From positions 31,492 through 95,491 of the IMG/VR virus record IMGVR_UViG_3300044644_000679: 64,000 bases of DNA, one strand, 5' to 3'. The notes under the pieces were generated by a model. It was not told the origin of the DNA. It saw nothing but the letters and a program-made list of their open reading frames with translations, and did no database searches. The position numbers were made by a program, and so were the translations under genes. Positions within the stretch are counted from its first letter, which is position 1. Each line of letters starts with the position of its first letter. Positions 60,409 through 64,000 of this stretch are shown one piece after another. The stretch comes from a virus.

Positions 60409-61485
60409 ATGTTTAGTATAAGACAAAATACATTCCAAAGATCAACACGACTTCCTAAAAAAAGTCAATTATTGACTATGGATGTTATTTATAAAGGTCA
60501 GCCGTTTGTAGAAGTTGTTGCAACTAATAGTGATGCACTTAGTCTTGATATTATAAAGCAGGCCCAACCCTTCATTCCCGCATTCGATAATACCAAAAAA
60601 TCATCTCAGTTAATATTAAGTGGTAATAATCATCCAGATGTTCAGCTATGGCTAAATAATGTTCAAGCCAATGGTGGAAGTGCTAGTGCTGGAACAATTA
60701 CGGCTTTAAACACTTTTTGCAATAGCATAGATAGTGCTGGGTTGAGGAGCAAATTTTATAGACTTAATTTATTTTGTGGAGATAATTTAAATTCTGCACT
60801 AGTGCCAATATATTTATCTACAAATTGGTTATCTCCATCCTATGGTTTTGGCAAAGACATTAACTACAATTTTGTTAGTGGAGATTATTCAGAAACTGGC
60901 AGTAATGCTGGATTAACTTCTAGTGGAGCTGATCCCACCCAGCAAAATGTTGGAACTAAGTATTTAGATACTGGATTTTCTCCTTCTATGGTTGGAGCTA
61001 TTGGTTCACTAATAGATAATTTACATATAGCAGCTACTGTTTCCACAACAGCAATATCTGCGGCTGGACAAACTATAGTTTATTCTACATCTTCATATGT
61101 TGATGTATGGATATTATCAATTCAATTACTAAGCGGATATGCCAATGTAAGATCCACAATAACCCAGAATGGTATAAATGCTCAATTAAGTCCACTGTCA
61201 ACAGGTCTAGTATCTCCAGCGACTCATTTAATTAATTCTAGATTAACAACAACAGATTCTAGAGTCTATCAAGGTGGATCACAGATTGGAAGTACTAACA
61301 CCACACCAGTTACTGCCACCTTAACGCGATTTACTCCAACATTTTTGCTATTTAGACAAAGTGCTGGATATTATAGTAATCTACGATTAAGTGACTATTC
61401 ATTGGGACAAGGATTGACAATATCAGAAGCTTCATCATACAACAGTATATTACAAACATTTAAAAATTCATTAAATAGGACTTGA
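60409..61485 (+). CDS. Virion-associated structural protein
   Basis: 358 aa, MFSIRQNTFQRSTRLPKKSQ. Contains PDVQLWLNNVQANGGSASAG, a pattern typical of phage proteins with a jellyroll carbohydrate-type domain (LRLSDYSLGQGL near the end). Three bases from the fibre gene and one from the next, so co-translated. Probably a fibre or receptor-binding component. Confidence 0.6.
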   Translation: MFSIRQNTFQRSTRLPKKSQLLTMDVIYKGQPFVEVVATNSDALSLDIIKQAQPFIPAFDNTKKSSQLILSGNNHPDVQLWLNNVQANGGSASAGTITALNTFCNSIDSAGLRSKFYRLNLFCGDNLNSALVPIYLSTNWLSPSYGFGKDINYNFVSGDYSETGSNAGLTSSGADPTQQNVGTKYLDTGFSPSMVGAIGSLIDNLHIAATVSTTAISAAGQTIVYSTSSYVDVWILSIQLLSGYANVRSTITQNGINAQLSPLSTGLVSPATHLINSRLTTTDSRVYQGGSQIGSTNTTPVTATLTRFTPTFLLFRQSAGYYSNLRLSDYSLGQGLTISEASSYNSILQTFKNSLNRT

Positions 61486-61486
61486 T

Positions 61487-64000
61487 ATGCCAACATTCTT
61501 TTTAGACAGTGAAAATGGTGATGATAACTTTAGTGGAACTAGCTTTGCTCTTTTGGCTAGTGGTACAGACGGAGCTTTAGCTGCTGGATCTAGTAACGTT
61601 TTTGGCATATTAACATCAGCAAGCGCAAATTTTCCAAATAATAATACTATAGCTCCTACCAAAAATCTTGCTTGGTATAGTAATTGTTTGTATCTTAACG
61701 GCGGATTAACAGCAGCAAAAATTGGTAAAGAATCCATAGCTGGTCCAAGTGGAATTGATGCTACCGTTTATAAATTGTCAGAAGCCGCTCCACTCACAAA
61801 TAATATGAGATTTTGGCAAGCAACAAGTTTGTATACTCCATGGAATACTGGAAGTCAGTATACTATCTCTGTTTATGTTAAAGCTGCGGAAAAAATTAAG
61901 GTATTATTGAGACTTGCTAGTGATTCTAAAACCGCTAGATATAATCTTAGCACAGGAGTTGTTGAAGCCACAGGTGCTGATCCTTCTGTGTCTTCTAACA
62001 TAGTAAATGCTGGCAATGGATGGTATAGATTATTATTAACAGCAAATACTAGCGGAAGTATTGGTTCTTTGGCCGCAGATACTTTAGAAATAGCTCTACT
62101 TCCAAGTTCATCTACCGCTTTAAATTTGGCTGGCTATGAAGGAAATGATGTTGATGGTGTTTATATCTGTGGCCTTCAGATAGAAGCAGGATCATCTGCT
62201 ACGTCATACGAAAAACCTCCAGAACAACTTTTAAATATATTCAATGGTACTAATTATACTCCACTTAATATAACACAAAGAATAGATTCTACTAATTTAA
62301 GAGTAGTAATAGTAAATGGTGCGGGTCTTAACGTTTCTACTCAAACTAATAGACAATATTATATTGGAGGAAGATGCAAAACATTCACAACTGTTACTAA
62401 TGCTAATGGTATTGCGCCAGCAAAATTAATACCCGGTGACACAGTTAGAATTATGGGAAGTCCAGCACCAACTATAGTTGGAAGTGGAACATGGTCAACC
62501 CTTAGCGGTAGAGTTGGAGCAGGAACTAGCAATGTGGTTACTGCCACAAATGCTAGCCCCATAAGAGTAACTTGTGCTAGCACAATGGCTTCTTTGGGTA
62601 TAGGTGACGGAGATACAGTTTTAGTTAATCTCGTTACTTCAACTGGTGGAAATACTAATGCTAATGGAGTGTGGACAGTTTCAAATGTCAGTGGCAGCAG
62701 TTGCGATCTTGTGGGATCTAGTGGTAATTTTAATCAAACAGCTAGTAATGGTATCTTAAGAAAGATGACTCATAGGGTTGTTACATTAAATAGTGCTGTT
62801 ACAGCAAATATAGCTAGTTGTGGCAATAGAGGAACAGCATCTAATCCAAGAACAGTATGGACAGCTGCTACTAATGTCACAACTTCGTTATCTACTATAG
62901 ATGTTGCTGCTGGAGATTCTAAAGAAGGAGACTGTTCTGATAGTATTGCTATTGGGGCAGCATTTGTCACCGGTAAGGCCGCATACAAATCAACGGGAAC
63001 CCTTAATCTAAGCGGCTATCAACAGCTTAGTTTTTATATTAAACAAACTGCTGGTACTTCAACTGTAAATGGCGATATTAGTCTACGATTATGCTCTGAT
63101 GCAACTGGAGATACTACAGTACATACATTTAATATTCCAGCAATAGTTGTTAACAATAACTGGATTCCTTTTACAATTGATCTTGGATCATCGATGAGTA
63201 GTACCATTAATAGTATTGCTTTATATGTTGACACTGATCGTGGCGCACAGACATTTTTACTTAGTAATATAATTGCTTGCAAAGCTCCATCCTTACCAGA
63301 TAGTTTAAATCTTCAATCTTTGATTAGCAAAAATACTACTGATGAGTTATGGTATCCTATTATGAGCATTAACGGAACTAGAGTAATGATTGGTCAAGGG
63401 GCCAATCTTGGTATCAATACTTCAAGTACCACACATAGAGGAGGTTATTATGGAGTTACAGAAAATGTTACTACATATAAACGAGAAAGTATAAAAACTC
63501 CAATATTAAATACCGTTTCAACTGTTAATCAAAGTTTTGCCGAAGGTGGATTTGTCGGAAATTATATTAATTATGAATTTGGATGGGATAGAACCAACAT
63601 GAGTGTTCAAAATCTTGATACATTCTATGATGGTCTTAACGGTTTTGGATATTGTTTTGCTTCCAGTAATTTCAATTATATACGAATAAACAAATTAGGA
63701 ATGGTAAGATATCAAAGACCACTGAGACTAGCCGGATGTGCTTTTGGCAATCATGGAACAATAGAATCCGTTGGTTCTTCTGAATATTCTTTTGATATTA
63801 CTGGCGGTACTAGTGAAAATATATTTGACGTTTTAAAGAGTTCTAGCTCGTCTTCGCAGGGACTTGCATTGTTTTTTGGTTGTAATGGAAATATATTTAA
63901 CAAATTTATAGGTACTAATCATGCTAATAATTCAATATTTATGACTCAGGGTTGTGGATATAATAGATTTAATTATATATTGTCAGCACATAATAATTAT
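61487..64000 (+). CDS. Large fibre/adhesin with CBM-like and beta-helix domains, truncated by window
   Basis: At least 838 aa, open to the window edge. Starts MPTFFLDSENGDDNFSGTSF. It has two carbohydrate-binding-like segments: one ending GLQIEAGSSATSYEKPP (residues ~225-245), a motif frequent in phage fibre jellyrolls, and one around residues 465-600 (STLNLSGYQQLSFYIKQTAG-like). From about residue 690 there is a parallel beta-helix rhythm (ENIFDVLKSSSSSSQGLALF), as in tailspike depolymerases; the catalytic part would lie beyond the window. Confidence 0.82.
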   Translation, partial: MPTFFLDSENGDDNFSGTSFALLASGTDGALAAGSSNVFGILTSASANFPNNNTIAPTKNLAWYSNCLYLNGGLTAAKIGKESIAGPSGIDATVYKLSEAAPLTNNMRFWQATSLYTPWNTGSQYTISVYVKAAEKIKVLLRLASDSKTARYNLSTGVVEATGADPSVSSNIVNAGNGWYRLLLTANTSGSIGSLAADTLEIALLPSSSTALNLAGYEGNDVDGVYICGLQIEAGSSATSYEKPPEQLLNIFNGTNYTPLNITQRIDSTNLRVVIVNGAGLNVSTQTNRQYYIGGRCKTFTTVTNANGIAPAKLIPGDTVRIMGSPAPTIVGSGTWSTLSGRVGAGTSNVVTATNASPIRVTCASTMASLGIGDGDTVLVNLVTSTGGNTNANGVWTVSNVSGSSCDLVGSSGNFNQTASNGILRKMTHRVVTLNSAVTANIASCGNRGTASNPRTVWTAATNVTTSLSTIDVAAGDSKEGDCSDSIAIGAAFVTGKAAYKSTGTLNLSGYQQLSFYIKQTAGTSTVNGDISLRLCSDATGDTTVHTFNIPAIVVNNNWIPFTIDLGSSMSSTINSIALYVDTDRGAQTFLLSNIIACKAPSLPDSLNLQSLISKNTTDELWYPIMSINGTRVMIGQGANLGINTSSTTHRGGYYGVTENVTTYKRESIKTPILNTVSTVNQSFAEGGFVGNYINYEFGWDRTNMSVQNLDTFYDGLNGFGYCFASSNFNYIRINKLGMVRYQRPLRLAGCAFGNHGTIESVGSSEYSFDITGGTSENIFDVLKSSSSSSQGLALFFGCNGNIFNKFIGTNHANNSIFMTQGCGYNRFNYILSAHNNY

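Noticed and set aside
1-64000. CRISPR array or integrase/attachment site
   Set aside because: No regularly spaced identical repeats with unique spacers, no integrase gene and no tRNA-end duplication were seen.

Overview
This 64 kb window is part of a large, AT-rich, tailed bacteriophage genome that uses the standard genetic code. Evidence is the packaging and virion block on the right (ERCC4 and HNH nucleases, ClpP-like head protease, large terminase, portal, giant fibre proteins), an rIIA/rIIB pair, phage-type nucleotide metabolism (GMP reductase, dCMP deaminase, ThyX), ten tRNAs, a tmRNA, many HNH endonucleases and dozens of tiny genes in ATGA/TAATG-overlapping chains. The replicase genes must lie outside the window. 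The host is not shown by the sequence. The promoters are excellent bacterial sigma70 sites, and several products carry Sec-type signal peptides.

Layout. (1) 1-10.2 kb, minus strand: deaminase, RuvA-C-like membrane protein, SSB, dCMP deaminase, methyltransferase, GMP reductase, rIIB, rIIA, ThyX, a PRTase-like protein and a glycosyltransferase-like protein. (2) 10.3-14.4 kb: an isolated plus-strand gene with its own -10 element and terminator, a secreted trypsin-like protease, two HNH genes, tRNA-Ser, a complete tmRNA and an exported thioredoxin. (3) 14.4-28 kb: dense minus-strand chains of small genes, with tRNA-Arg, a UAA-anticodon tRNA interrupted by a group I intron, and UvdE. Two plus-strand HNH genes are inserted here. 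(4) 28-44.3 kb: short modules, each fronted by a near-consensus sigma70 promoter and many separated by a recurrent double-hairpin element; it includes a DUF932 protein, a ribosomal L7/L12 C-terminal-domain protein and a seven-gene tRNA cluster. (5) 44.3-44.8 kb: divergent non-coding switch region. (6) 44.8-64 kb, plus strand: late operon with a sigma-like factor, a probable small terminase, a glycosylation cassette (GT2, fucosyltransferase-like GT11, GDP-mannose 4,6-dehydratase), nucleases, head protease, TerL, portal and three fibre/adhesin-like proteins, the last running off the window.

How it fits together. The left 44 kb reads as early/middle functions under host-type promoters: nucleotide supply, DNA repair, host take-over and translation support (tRNAs, tmRNA, L7/L12-like protein). 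The right 20 kb is the late virion block, probably switched on by its own sigma factor acting at GTGTATA-type -10 elements. The most unusual items are the intron-split tRNA, the phage tmRNA with tag GETRFALAA, the L7/L12-like protein, the double-hairpin boundary elements and the promoter array with a conserved GMCGATA spacer word. Start sites were refined by Shine-Dalgarno match and operon overlap, so many coding regions are shorter than the longest open frame.
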